This document shows positions 12,801 through 26,083 of a stretch of 64,000 nt of DNA, piece by piece. The stretch spans positions 605,876 to 669,875 of the forward strand of contig VUYV01000189.1 of NCBI GenBank assembly GCA_008711295.1, read 5' to 3'. This DNA is from Anarhynchus alexandrinus. Taxonomy: Eukaryota; Chordata; Aves; Charadriiformes; Charadriidae. How positions within the stretch are numbered: the first letter of the stretch is position 1; every line of letters begins with the position of its first letter. The translations under genes were made by a program, and so were the position numbers. Under the pieces are notes generated by a model that was given only the letters and a program-made list of their open reading frames with translations, did no database searches and was not told where the DNA came from.

Positions 12801-15800
12801 GTAAGAGGAAATCCTATTGCAGTCTAATGAAACAATTTTGCAAGTTTGGACTGTATTGCAGCTTTTTGCTCTCTATTTAAGAAACCTTCCTCTGCCCTCA
12901 CGTGAAGAAGAGTGCAAGAGACTTCTCTTTCCCAGTGGTTTCAGATTTTCAGCGTGATCCATTTTGTAGTTTGTTCTTCTGTCATCTGTAGAAAGCGATT
13001 CGGTCACTATACTTCTCCGAGCTTTACCAGTTAGAGAAGCGTGTGTAGGTTAATTGGTTAATCATTAGCACTCCTTATTATCCTTATCATCTTCTGACCT
13101 GGAATGAAATTAATTGGAATAGCAGGAGTTCCATTCCTTAGTCCTGAAGGCTGAGCTGGCACAGGCGATGGAGATGGGGCTGAGGCATGGTGGGTCTCTG
13201 CTCCTCTCTCCAGGGAGGCTCTCTTCAGGTCTGTTCTGCTCTTTACTGACTTTGGCAACACCTATTCTACACCCTCACTTAAACAACAGAAGTGAAACTA
13301 CTTTTAGAGAAATAAACCTGTAACTGGAATTCCTCATTGTCGCTCAGTTTGAACTCCAAACTCAAAGCAAGCTGAGAGCGAATTATGTGCGTGGTGGGAC
13401 GATGAAGGGAGAAGGGCTTTGACAACACACCCAGCGCACAACGCTCTTGGGGGATTTGTATAGGAAATAAACTCTTCTGTATTTGCTGCCCCTCCACCCC
13501 CCCAGTGAAATACAAAGTGGATGCAATGAAAAACATCCACTTACCTCATTTCTGTGCAGCTTTTTGTTAATGAGTAGGTGCTGGCACAGGGCTCTGCCAT
13601 AAGGCAGTGTTTTTCTCGCACCGAGCGCGTGTTCGTGCAGATATTTTCCCATGCAGGTGAAAGGAGTGAAAAGAGAATGGGCCAAACTCTTAGGCCAGTT
13701 GCATAAGCAGTGTTTCCCAGCATCTTAAAACTTATGAGAATGTTAAGCATTAAGTTTCTCCTCTTTTACTTTTATGCAGCTATACTATTCATGCATCGTT
13801 TTCATTTAATATTTATAGTATGTTATTAATTTCACACACTCAATAATATTTTCAGTACTGTTGGGTTGGTTCCTTGTTTGTGTTTTGAGATCAGCACTGA
13901 AAAATGGGGCTCACGGTTTAGAAACTGTTTCTGAAACTACTCCTCATAAATAAATAAAAGTTTTAAAAGAGGACTCCTGTGACTTTAGAACGCTGACATA
14001 GCTATTTATCTACATATAAGACACGGTGAAAATTATAAGGATTTCTTTATAATAAATTGTCTGGCAAATCAGCTATACATTGGTCTGGAAAGTCCCTTTG
14101 TCTCCAGCTCAACCGTAATTCAATATCTTTCAGAGGACGCCTGCTGCCCTCTGGCATGCCGGAATACCTAGCCCTGCCTGCGTGGCCTGATCCAAACTGT
14201 GTTCTCATCTCCGTCTAACAAGTGCTACTCACAACTTATGGTGAGAACCGTATTCCTCGAGTTAAAAAAAACCCCAACAGCCAACCTGGTTTCTTTTGTA
14301 CAGTTTATTCAATGCCTAAGTCTATTCAAACTTGGCTTTAGAGGAATAGGGCTCTCTCCCTTGAATACTTGTAGCCTGTCTATCAGAAAGAGTGAAAAAG
14401 TAAGACCGGAGACCTGTTAATATCTTCTGAAAATCAGTGACTAAAGGAAGTACGATGAGAATATTGGTTTTCTTCCCTTTTATTTTTTTAATGAGACCGA
14501 ACAACGTTCTTATAGTGATATTGATGAAGTCACCTCTGGGTGAGAATTTAAAATCTATTCGGAATGAGAAGCCTGTTGAGCTTTGTCTGTTTGTCAGGAG
14601 CAAAGTTTTGCTGCTGCTCTGGAAAATATTCCATTGAAATTGGTCAGTTTGTAGAGTAAAGGAACATTCAGTGGGAGTAAACATACCATAATGTGTGCTT
14701 TTAACACCTATAAGGGATATTTTAAATGGTAATTGCCTTACATGAATTGAAAAGTAATATTGTCTGTGATACACTGACAACTTTAGTTCACCTGCATTCT
14801 TGAAGTAAATGTAGTCTTTCCTGTTGAAGTCTCAAAAATTGAGATTTGTTACATATTTGATACGCTCTTCACAAGAACATTACTTAATTCTGGAAAGGAT
14901 GAAAAGGTTCAGCTCCCCCTCTCCCCATGGTGCCTGCGGTCCGATTCCTGTTGGGCAGCGTCAGATCAGTTCGTATGAAGGGCAAACTGCTATCAACCTC
15001 TGCTTGTCACAAAAACAAGGGAGCAAATGACCTGTATGTATGAAAATTAAAAAGCCTTATGCATAATAATATTTCCTACAGTGTTTGACAGGAAGTGACT
15101 AACTCCGGCAGGTATTTCTAAGCTCACCTGATCACAGCTTGCAGATGAAAAATGTCAGCAAAAACGGGACGCTATACCATTTATGTTCCTGACTGGAGGA
15201 AACATAGCGGTATTTAACCAAGTTCTGCATTCTGACTCTTTCTGTGTGAGCTTGAATACATTTTCAAATCGTGACACTGACAAAAGTTATTATACATTTT
15301 CCAAAATCATAGTCCCCCTGCAATTTAATTAGTTTCTTTTTATCCTTAAAATAGATGGAGCAATACATTTTATTCTTTGCTTCTAATGTCTGCAGCACTT
15401 GCGTTTTTCTCGAAGAAATTTTTGCAGATTTGCTTGCTGCAAAATAGCTCAATTTGAAGCTCAGAGCAAATACTTAAAGATTTGCTTGCTATTCAAGTGA
15501 CATAAATGTTTAATCAGAAATTATGCTGAATAACCTTTGTGTGGTGAGAAGTGTTCATTTACTACACCAGCCTATCTTGAAAGTGTTTGAGTCTAAATTC
15601 TGGTTGCAAATAAGTGCAAATTTTAAATAGTCACTTTGTTGTTTCCTTGGTGAGCTGATACCGAGCTCACACCCCGCACCACGTATTTACCATCTCCATT
15701 CCAAAACATAATGTAAAGAATATTAATAGCATCCCTGCTGTGTTTGATCCTATAAATTCCTGTTTATATTAGCATTGTGTGGGAAGAAATGAGCAACTAA

Positions 15801-17399
15801 ACCATGTTAATCTGGGAGGAATTAGCCCCAGTTTAAATCGTTCTCGGGTACCGGAGGAGGTTTGCTTAGGGTTTTCCATTCGTTTCACCTGGTGGCCTTG
15901 CTGTGGAATTTTCAGTATGGAAGAGTTTTAAAAATACCTATGTATTTCCGGCATCTAGAGAGAAATGAAAAATAAATAACTGTTTTAGCAAACAGAACTG
16001 TTTGTCGTAATAAATTTAGCAACAAGCTAAATTGTCCCCTTTAAAAAAAGGCAGAAATTTCTCTAAGCAAAAATTTCTAATTTACCTGTGCTTGATCTTT
16101 TCACTTTTCTAATTCTTGTGGGTCACTAGTTGCGTCCGCTTTTTGCCAGCAGAAGAGTAATAACCTTGATAACCAATCAGCAAACTGGACCTAAGAGGCC
16201 TGTAATTAAGTGATCACCAATAAGTAACGTTACTGGCGATAAACCAATTTGACTGTGATGCTATCTTAGCGGCAAATATGTTGTCACATATCAACAGTTG
16301 CTTAAAGGCCAGGCAATGGTTTGGAGTTAGCAATTTTCTCACCTATGCATATTGTGTTCTATATTTTGGTGGTTGGTGACAGTGTGATCTGCTCTATTTA
16401 TATCTGTGTGTATGTTAGGACAACCCATAAGACTCCGCAGAGCTAAAGAAGAGCTAACCGTGCATGAGAGCTTGGGACAAAAATATAACCTATGTTATAC
16501 CCAACAACTTCTCTCATGGTATTTTTTGTTATCCGAGCTGTGCAGGGGATTCACGTTTCTGTGAATCTAAGAGGAGCCAGGGTGCGATGAACAGCTCAGG
16601 CTATAGTTTTGGGCGTTATGGTGCAGCTTCATCCTCGTTGTTCATCCGTCCTTCTGTGAGCTGCTAATTACATTTCTTAAGTATCAAGAAGCAATTTTCA
16701 TCCGCACTGTTTCTCCATCAGTAAGCTGTATATCACACGTATCTCACTACTCTTCACAGAAGCTGCCATTTAATTTTTCACTGGGTAAAGAATGGAGTCA
16801 GATGCTATGATATCTATACGGCTTCATCTCTGTTTTTAAGTCACTTCCGTAGAAGTGGACTGTTAAATGGTCACACACTGCCAAAAGCGCAATGGGATGG
16901 CACAATAACATACCAATGTCATGAACCTTCTAACATTTATGTGGTCTATTTTTTAAACATTGCAATTGCCATTAACTTTTACCAGAATTTTTATGTAATG
17001 TGCTTACCACATACTTAGTTTTGTTCAAGTAATTTGCAGAGGGAGATAGCAGAATATTGGAATCATGTCGCTAATGCAGCTTTTTTATTTTTACCTACTT
17101 TTGCACTACTGAGCAAGTAGCGGCTTTTTTAATTCGAAAAAAATGTTTGACAAAAAAACGTTCTTCAGAATATTAAAATATTTATATGCAAACAATAATG
17201 ATTCTTTGGCAATTTAAAATCTTCTATTTAGAACTCTTCCATCCTCAGAACCCAAGGAGAGTCAATACCATGAGGTCAGTCGCATGGCATGAACGTATTT
17301 GTCAGTAGTGACTGGATTTACTGAATTTTTTCTGATCAGAGCATAAGTAGCATAAAATGTCCCCCTAAGGCTGCATTCTTAAGAAGAAATAAATCATGC
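6801..17399. other. Long non-coding stretch, no gene seen
   Basis: About 10.6 kb without a convincing exon, RNA gene or interspersed repeat that I can recognise. It holds a TG/TA microsatellite at 7671-7698, an A run near 12213-12225 and slightly G+C-richer sequence at 8280-8700. The longest open frame of the window (minus strand 14322-14780, 152 codons) lies here; it begins with TTG and the first ATG leaves about 120 codons. It has no domain that I recognise. Confidence 0.55.
7671..7698. repeat. Microsatellite, (TG)n then (TA)8
   Basis: An imperfect TG run (7671-7682) passes directly into eight TA units (7683-7698). Such compound TG/TA tracts are usually length-polymorphic. Confidence 0.9.
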
Positions 17400-17640
17400 T
17401 AATAAAGTAAGGCGAGTTGTTGTTAATGTAGTGATGCAATCATTCACTTACATTAAAATTAACGAAGAATGCTGAGGTAGTAACAGACTTTTTTATTTAG
17501 CCTGAGTTGCCATAGCAACCACAGGAATCGTGAGATCACATTTTAATTAAGAATCTGCTAGTAATTCTGATTCCAACAATTACTTCTCCTAAACACACAG
17601 TATGCTAATGTGCATATTAAGCGTAGAGGAGGTTGATAAA
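17400..17640. promoter_or_regulatory. Candidate enhancer with RFX X-box and POU-like sites
   Basis: The sequence GTTGCCATAGCAAC at 17506-17519 is a near-perfect inverted repeat of the RFX X-box (two GTTGCY half-sites with the usual spacing). X-boxes bound by RFX factors control ciliary, neuronal and MHC class II genes. About 85 bp further on, ATGCTAATGTGCATATTA (about 17603-17620) combines octamer-like and POU/homeodomain half-sites, and TTTTAATTAAG at about 17541-17551 is homeodomain-type. The cluster in otherwise featureless DNA suggests a cis-regulatory element. The motifs are seen directly; function is inferred. Confidence 0.35.
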
Positions 17641-18030
17641 TATACTGGTCACTAGAATTTTAGTATGCTCGTAGGAGGGTAAATCCAGATTGAGCACATC
17701 AGGTAATCTCTTTCAATCTTGTGTATTACTGAAATATGACAGGAAAAGGAAAAAAAAAATATCTTTGTCACAGTTTTGTAGAAAAATCTGGGAAAAGTAA
17801 GAGATATGTTTTGTCTTTGCACATACTGAAATCAGCACATAGTAAGATGGTAACAATACATACTATGTTTGTCTGCAGGACTGCAGAAATATTACCACCC
17901 CTTCTTAATTTCTTGATTTCATGGCTAATGAATTTAGGAGTGACTGCTGTATAAACAGAATCAGAGTCCACGAAGCACGTTAACTGGAAAATTGCTTGCG
18001 TTCCTGAGAACTACATATCCAGTTAGGTTG

Positions 18031-18067
18031 TTTTTCCTTTGAAGACCTCTTTTTCCTTTGAAGACCT
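18031..18067. repeat. Two-copy direct repeat, about 19-bp period
   Basis: The 18-base string TTTTTCCTTTGAAGACCT occurs at 18031-18048 and again at 18050-18067, a recent tandem duplication or slippage product. Confidence 0.9.
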
Positions 18068-21000
18068 ATAAAAACAATCAGACAATCTGAATCTTGCCAG
18101 ATAGTTTAGAGAACTATCTAGTGAAAATACAAAAGCATTTATGGAAGGAAGTCATTAACAATCAGGTTTGTATCCACCAAACTCAATTCTTTCCTCAGCC
18201 CCTTTCGGAAAGCCCAACACCTCCAGGTGTTAACGTGTTACTCTCTAAGGTTTGGTACCAGCAGAATTAAGAATGCAAAGCTGTCATTGCACTGCTTTTC
18301 CACTCGCGCAACTGTTAGGTACCCATCTTATTTTACTTGGAATAAATGATGGAGTAGTTAAACAATAGAAAGGTAAAATTTGTCTGCAAGGTAGGGCTTT
18401 TTTTTTCTTTTTTTTTTTTCTGATTTGAGAGTTTTTTACCTGTCCTAAACTGTATCTGAAATTTTTAAACAGAAAACCTCAAATATAACCATAAATTAGG
18501 TCATGAGTGTTTATCATGGGACAGTTAGAAGTCAAGTATTGAAATAAACACACTGGAAAGTTACTTGAAGCTGCCTATTTGTCACAATTAATGTCAGCTT
18601 CTACTGGGAAAACATTTGGGGAGGAAGAAGGTTACACGAGAAGACTTGTTACCGCCAGTGCTACTCATGCAATCTCGGGAAGTAACATGGATGGCAGAAA
18701 TCAATTTCATAGTACAGCATAAACTGTAAAAGCTTAAAATGCCGTTACTAAATCAGTTTCCTGAATGCTATTCAGAAATATTTACTTTGGTGATTACAAC
18801 TGAGTTCTGCCAGTCAACAGATACGTAACTCTTTGCATGTCTTTGACCTTCACGCTGCTTAAAAATTCTGGGATTTCTGACTTATGGTTCACAATAATTG
18901 ACAGAAAGGGTGTGGAATAAACATTTCAGGTATCACAGCTTTATTCAATAAGATGGAGCAATAATCTCCTGTCTTCAAATAACTTTGATAAGCGCATCCA
19001 ACTAACCTGCTCGCTTTCAAACCAGTATGCAGTACTGGCTAAAGTTTTCTACCAGACTATATTTCTCAGTTATATATAATGGGACTTTCTTGGTAAAGAT
19101 CATGTTAAAATGTAGCCACCTTTTCCAGTATAACCACTGTACCACATCTGCTTTTAAGTGTTCGCATAGGATGCGTGTCCAAGGAGAAAATCAAGAAAGA
19201 ATGTTGATATGTAGGTCAAACCAGGCTGAAATAGGAAATGAGTGGCTGGGTGGTCACTGGATGATTCGGTTCTGTCTCTCTGTGGCGGAGAATGAGGTTG
19301 TAATGATGGGCACGAGTGTTTCAAACAGACCTGGGTATGACACTTCATGCTATGCAGTTCCAATGTGATATAATTCAATATCCTCTGCACAACGCATTAG
19401 CTGCTTAATTAATTGCACTAATGACGTTGTCCAGCATTTCACACTTAGTGACAGAAGATTAGGTTGAAGTAACGTTCAGCCTAAAATCGATTCATGTAAA
19501 AATTCAGTAAGATTATCCCAAGATACCATCTGCAATATGAGCAACTATAAATATCTATTGCAGACTATAATGAATTCACTCAATTGAAAACAATGTTTCT
19601 AAGAATTTCTTAATGTTAAATAAACAGAGTTGCATGCTTCCTGGTTATGCTATTATTTAGGATAGAAACGCTTATTGGTTTTTGGTTGTTGAGTTAGAAC
19701 ACATTTTAGATTCACAGAAACATAGAAAAGGGCAATGAAACTAAACTGAAATATCAGAAAAGTATATTACCATATGCTATACTTAACCTGAATATCCTCT
19801 AATTGTGGCATTAAACATGAAAAGCATTTTGTCATTTCCAATGGCAAAGTTAAAAAAAAAAGAGGAGAAAAAAAAAACAACAACAAAATAGAACAAAATT
19901 AGTTCTGGGACAGAATACATTTCTTTTGTTATGACCACAAAAACTTCTCTCCCTCCACTCTGTGAAGGTTCATTATTGCTGTACGGTTGTGGTATAGCAC
20001 CATGTTTTCATAACTAATTCAAGAAAAAAAAGGAATCTATTTAAATTAGTTCTTTGCAGTTAACTTGCGCTATTCCATGAAAAAGAGTGACTGCTTTGTT
20101 TCCTTTGTGTTTGTATTCCACTTAACATGTGATAAAACCTACAAATAGAAATTGGCATTGAACTTCTCTCCAGATACAGAATTTGAATGATCAAAATTTT
20201 CAAAAACATTTCCAACATCTCAGCAAAATGCAAGCTGCTAAGATCTGAACAATTGTGAAAATACGGCTGTTTTCTTCAGATGTCTACAACAAGCCCTGAA
20301 ACTTTATTTCGGTTATTTCGGGGGAGATACAAAGTTAGGCCAAGCTGTTATCTCCAAGAGAAAACTTAGAGAATTCCTATGGTGAGATAAAAGGTTAAAT
20401 ACAGGGTAATCTCCTCTAATTTAACAAAAGAGGTGATTGAGGGAAGCATCAAGAAAAAAAAAGCTTGACAGATATTAAGGATGTTTCATGCTCTGGTGTT
20501 AAATGATAATGCAACCTGGATGAGAACATGGTACGGGGCTAGTGAATGGGTTACAGATACGCATTTGCATAAGGTGAAGGAAACTCTTCCAGTAAATGTT
20601 AAGTAGAATTCTTATGCCAAATTTTGTGCTAGTGCCTGCAAAAAGCAATGTGTACTAGCAATTTAACTAAGTGTGTGATTAATAATTAAAATAAATAGCT
20701 GATTAGTAATTGCATCAAGAATGTAGGAGTGCCTGCATGTATATGAATATCTATAAAAATAACCTGTAAATCATAAGAAGCTTTTAACAGCATTTAGAAA
20801 TTGTTTGGTGATGACGCGGAAGAAAGCAATTTTCCATATGGTGTTTTCTCTCTGGCGCAAAACATTGGCTTTCATGTAGAGCAAGGGTTTCCATTTTTGT
20901 GCTACCCTTATGCCACCAGGATAAAAGTAGTATCATTAGTGATCTCCAGTAACTAACTAAACAGTAGCGAAGCTGGTATTGCTGGGTTGCAATTGTTTGA

Positions 21001-24000
21001 TCACCTGCTGTTACAGCAGATGATATTTTCCCTTTTGAGTAGCTGAGGGGGGAAAAAAAAAAGCTGTATAGAATTTTATCCTGAGAGATTACCGATATGT
21101 GGATGGCAAGCAGAATTGCACAAAGTTGATCTTCTTTGTTGTGTAATTTTTCAAAATATGACCAGAAAAGTGTTCTATATATATATAGTTTTTGGGGGTC
21201 CTTTTTTTAGATTGTTACTTTTTGCCTTTTTTTTGTCATTTATTCAAAGGCTTTTGTTCCAGTGTTGTCTTAACCTCCGTGCCAGGAAGAACTTTTGTGA
21301 AGTCAAGGAGATCAGTGTCTAGGATTGCTATACGATGTTTAGTGTCATATTTTTAAAGGTCTAAGGGAGACATTTATGCCATAGTAGTGGTATCCATTTT
21401 ATTTCTGGTTTCATGTATGATTTCTTCATTAAACGTAGAATTTCCTGCTACGCAGTATATGGACTTTTTTTCAGTCTGGTGGTGGTATGTTTCAGCAGCG
21501 CAGGAGCGCATGCGAAACGCAAAAGCTTGCAGTGTTCCCGGTTCATTCTACTGCTCTGTTATTAGCATTAATGTAGTTTTTGACAATCTTATGACAATCT
21601 TTAATATCATTCATATGTAGTTCTACTCTCTCAGGGATGTCTTTCTGTGTCTTCCCTAGAAGACTCATGCTTAGCTTGTTCCAGTTGAGGATGTAGCCAT
21701 TCCTTCTACTTTTTGCTCAGTCGCAAGGTCTAGCGTTGCTTGATGCTTGAATCGGAAATTACGTGCTATTCGTCATGTCAGAGCAGTCGACCAGATCAAT
21801 GTGGAAATGATCCACCGTGGTATTTGTTATTTCAGTACCTCTAACAAAAACAATTTACTCTATGCAAATTAAATGCTATGAAGAAAACAGTCTGTTGGAA
21901 TAATGTCATAGTTAAGGGAAAGGCAAAGTAGTTACTCTAACTGGGGTATTATTAAGCTTTTGTAAGTTGTAAAAGCCATTTACAAGACATAGATAAAACT
22001 TGACTCTCCTATTCTGTAGACTTTTTACCACCCTCCTGTGCCCTTGCTTTTCTGATCAAGTTAGTACCAATGGAAAGTCATGTAAATTTTAATTTTAAAA
22101 AGATTTTTCTACACCTACGGCTCTTTTAAGTCACTATGAAATATTTCAGCTGCTCACTTCCACGCACCATTAACTGTCCAGGCGATAGAAGGCTATAACT
22201 TATACCAAGCAGGCAAAGAACTTTACTGTCCGATGACCTTCAGCTGTTATGAGATTGACTAGAAAAGCAAGTTTATAGGCAGCTTGTACCATGCCTACAG
22301 AAAAGTAAGCTACAGCTCTGTGGTTATCTTATAAATAGCTTTTACATGTTTAATGTGATCTAATTTATTGTAAATGGATGAATTGTCCCATAGGTGTGAC
22401 ATTACTTAAACATAATTTTATTTACAACACTTAATCAAGAGGTATATGTTTTCCCAATAACCATACATATGTTTGAATTTTATCATAAAATATTTGGCAT
22501 TAAAACTTCATTTTTGAATGTCACATTCAGCGAGTTTGGTGCGTGATAATTATGATTCGCTTCATAATTTCCATTTTGTAATTGTCAGTGCTGTTTATTT
22601 TATTTTATTTTTTTATTTGCTCTGGAAAATGAAATGCATAGATACTTTGGAATGAATAAGTAATACAGATTAGAACATGTTCTAAAGACGTGACACATTT
22701 TTACAATTAAAAGAAAGAAACATGCAAACAGATGAAAAGACTAACAGCTGCAACAGAGTAAGATAACAGCCTTTTGCTTGAGAAAAATACAAAGAGGCCA
22801 GGGGAGGCCTCAATCTGCGATTTTAAAATGTGGCTTCTTATCCTTGAAAAATAAAAATCAAGCTGGAAAAGATTCTGACAGGAAATAGGAGTTTATATTT
22901 TGAATTGAGGCTGTTCAGGTGGAGGATCTTTCCTTATAAAGACAATTACAAAGAGTAACTAGTGGACCTTTGAGTACTTAGGTAAAGATTCTTCCGTGAC
23001 ATTTTTTACGTTACTGCAGCACAATGTATTTTTGGCTAAGCAACGCACCCTGCTGTGACGAAAATTTTCAATCCCTTTTATCATCTCCCCTACACCTGAT
23101 GTGCAAACACAAAAGATCAGTCCTCAATAGAGGCTAACAGCCATTGCTGCATTTGTAAAGTTGAGTAGAACCTAAAAATAAAAATAACAAAACCTTGACT
23201 TTTCTGCTTCTCTGACATTGTACTTTTATGTAAAAAACAAATTAAGTAAGGTAAAGCAACTGAAATACTAATATGTGTTTCTGAAAGAGGAGGCTCTTGA
23301 GAGAGATACATTTCTAAATTAAAATAATTTTGTTAACGCTCAAGTTCTGTGGTGTTTTTTTTCCTTTACAATGTGTTGTTTTTTTTTTTTCCCCACTAGA
23401 AATTCATAGTATTTTAATATGGTGCCTAGAACTGGTTAAATTTTTATTAAATATTTTTTCTAAATCCAGATGTTGCGTAGGAATGTGTTAATATTGGTGA
23501 TTAGTTAATTGGGGGAAGTAAAACTGTGTAGTTTCTTACTTATGTTGTTACAGTAGCAATGTTTTTTTCAATATCATCTTGTCCATGTATTTTATTTTTT
23601 ATTGTTTCTTGTATCAATGGTCCTAAGTTGAAATCTGTGGAGGAAAACCAAAACTAAAACACTTCTGAATGTAATTCAACTAATGATGTTGAGTTTTTAA
23701 ATGTTGGAGTTTCCTGTAATATGTGTTTAAAAAAAAAAGATCTTGTTCAGCAGAGCCAAACATAATTAGGATGAGATAATAATTGGAAGGAGGAATTCTC
23801 CTTACCTTTCACGTGGTCCCTGTAATCATTGTTAGGTGTCAACTGACCTGATACTTCGGTACTGGACTTATATATTGACCTACTAAAGTCAATGAAGTAG
23901 TGTCAGTTCACATATTCTGTGGATTTTCTGCATAAAAGTTAATGCTTCCACAAAGAATATTTACTGATAAAACATATATTTAAGTAATATATCTTTAATC

Positions 24001-25270
24001 ATGCATTCAACATTATCATGCTTCACTTCTAGTTAAGAGTCAAGAATCAAACCTGAAGGGTTCCTGGTTATATCAAGCAATGTTAAAGAAAGGATTAATC
24101 TTTCAAAATACTTTGCTTGAAAGAGGGGGGGAGATGAAGGGTAATTTATAGCAGGGCTTTGGATCCTCTTCTTTGTTCCTGAAATGATTATGGTTGACAG
24201 TGGTTGATGGATGAGCAATGCAAAATATTCCCTGGGAATGCCTTCACATTTTCAAGTAAACATATTTGTCCGTACTCCATGAATACCCTTACCCATAAGA
24301 GAGTTGCCTAGAATCCTTGCAGAAATATTTGTAAATTCATAGCAAATATTGTGGAATATTACAGGAAGGCTAATTTGGAGTCACAAGTGTTTGCACTGAG
24401 AATCTGATGCTAAGAGTGACATAAAGTTATCAAATCTTTGCAGTGACTTTTCTCTGAATAAGCTAAGTACCATTGCAGTATTTAATCATGAAAATTCAAA
24501 GGGAATCTCATCATGTGGAATACGGAAAATTATTTTATTTTATATGAAAGCATATTAACTCATTATTTAAGAGACAAGAAAAAAAATCACTATAGGCATT
24601 TTAAGGCACCATCATGACAATTATTGAAAGAATTTAATTTTATAACTAGAGGTCATGGCCATTACATATAGTGATAATAATAACGGAAAGTTTTCCTTCT
24701 TTCCAGTCAGAAAATTTTGGAATAAATATGACCAGATATAACCAAATGATTACAGCGATAACATTTTGTTTGAATAGTGGAATTCTTATGGCTTTGATGT
24801 TGCAAAAATGCCTGTGGTTGATAACTGGAGGTATAGAAACCTGATTTGATCTGAGTTCTGCTGCATGACACTTCTGAGTTACAAAATTGACAATTTCCTT
24901 CAATAATCCATTTAGGGAGTAAAAGAAAGAGATGAGCAGTAGACCAAGCCAGGCTGGGAGGTGACTGACAGCAAAGTGTGAGTAAAAATCTATTTAAGTT
25001 TCATTTTGGTGTAATATTCATCTATGATGAGGGTGTGTAGTGAATGAAAACACAAACGGATTTGTTAAATGCATAAAACAAGAAACACATTTTCCATGGT
25101 TCTTTATTTCCAGGTCCGCAGATCTAATCTTGCTACATTCAATGTTTTCTGTGTGAGAGCAGAATAGACTAGAAGATTTGGGATATGAAATTATATTTTC
25201 ACAATGAATTCTTTTTTCATACTCAATGTATTTAGGCATTAGTTGCGCAAAGACATCCGGTCCCTGAGTT

Positions 25271-25300
25271 GAACTCTAACGCCCTGAACTCTAACACCCT
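25271..25300. repeat. Two-copy tandem 15-bp repeat
   Basis: GAACTCTAACGCCCT is followed directly by GAACTCTAACACCCT; the copies differ at one base. Confidence 0.9.
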
Positions 25301-26068
25301 AAATGCTGTCTACAATCTAAAGAGGATCTAAATGCTGTAGAAGTCAGACATAAGAAAGAGTTAGGGAAGTGGGGACCATTCCAAGGTAACCCATAGAAAA
25401 TTTTGAATAAAGAAGAGATTTCCTATCTAGCTATTTGACTTTTCTGTGTTGGAGAGAGAAAAAGCTGGTTTATAGACAACATATGTTGCTTATTGCTCTA
25501 TTTTGTAATTTACTTCAAACGCATGTCTGACTGTATTTTCCTGTCAGTGACTGCAAAATACAAAATAGTTCTTTGTGTGGTTTTACTAGGAACATAGCTA
25601 TTTAATTAAATTTTAACATATTGTGGTCTCTCACTTTAATATACGGTACATTAATTTTCTATGATGCTAGCATGCTGTGCTGATGGATTTCTCAGTCTAC
25701 CAAATGAAGTAAACCGGGGACTTTCCAGAATTCTTCTAGATGCAATGGCATTAACATTCTTTTTAGGAAGACAGTTATCAAAACTTGATATTTCATTAAA
25801 TGTTTGAGCTTTTATTGTAATATGTATTCAGTCTTGTCACTGTAGTAATGATTGCTTGTTGCACACCAACTTTGTTAGTGAAAGTACCACAACGTTACTC
25901 AATGACAGTTGGGCTTTATTATCAAAGAGGAATTATTTTAAAAAATAGAAGTCGTAAATACCTTTCCATCATGGCAGTAATTATTATACCATCCTCTGCA
26001 ATGTCAAAAAAATTAATCTAGTCATATCGCTAAGCTTTGTATGGTTGGGTGGGTTTTTTACTGGCGGG

Positions 26069-26083
26069 GGTGGTGGTGGTGGT
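26069..26083. repeat. Trinucleotide (GGT)5 microsatellite
   Basis: About five uninterrupted GGT units follow a G run at about 26065-26070, giving a short strongly G-rich plus strand within AT-rich DNA. Confidence 0.8.

Noticed and set aside
19027..19368. 113-codon ATG frame on the plus strand
   Set aside because: No domain, no splice or promoter context, and length within chance expectation.
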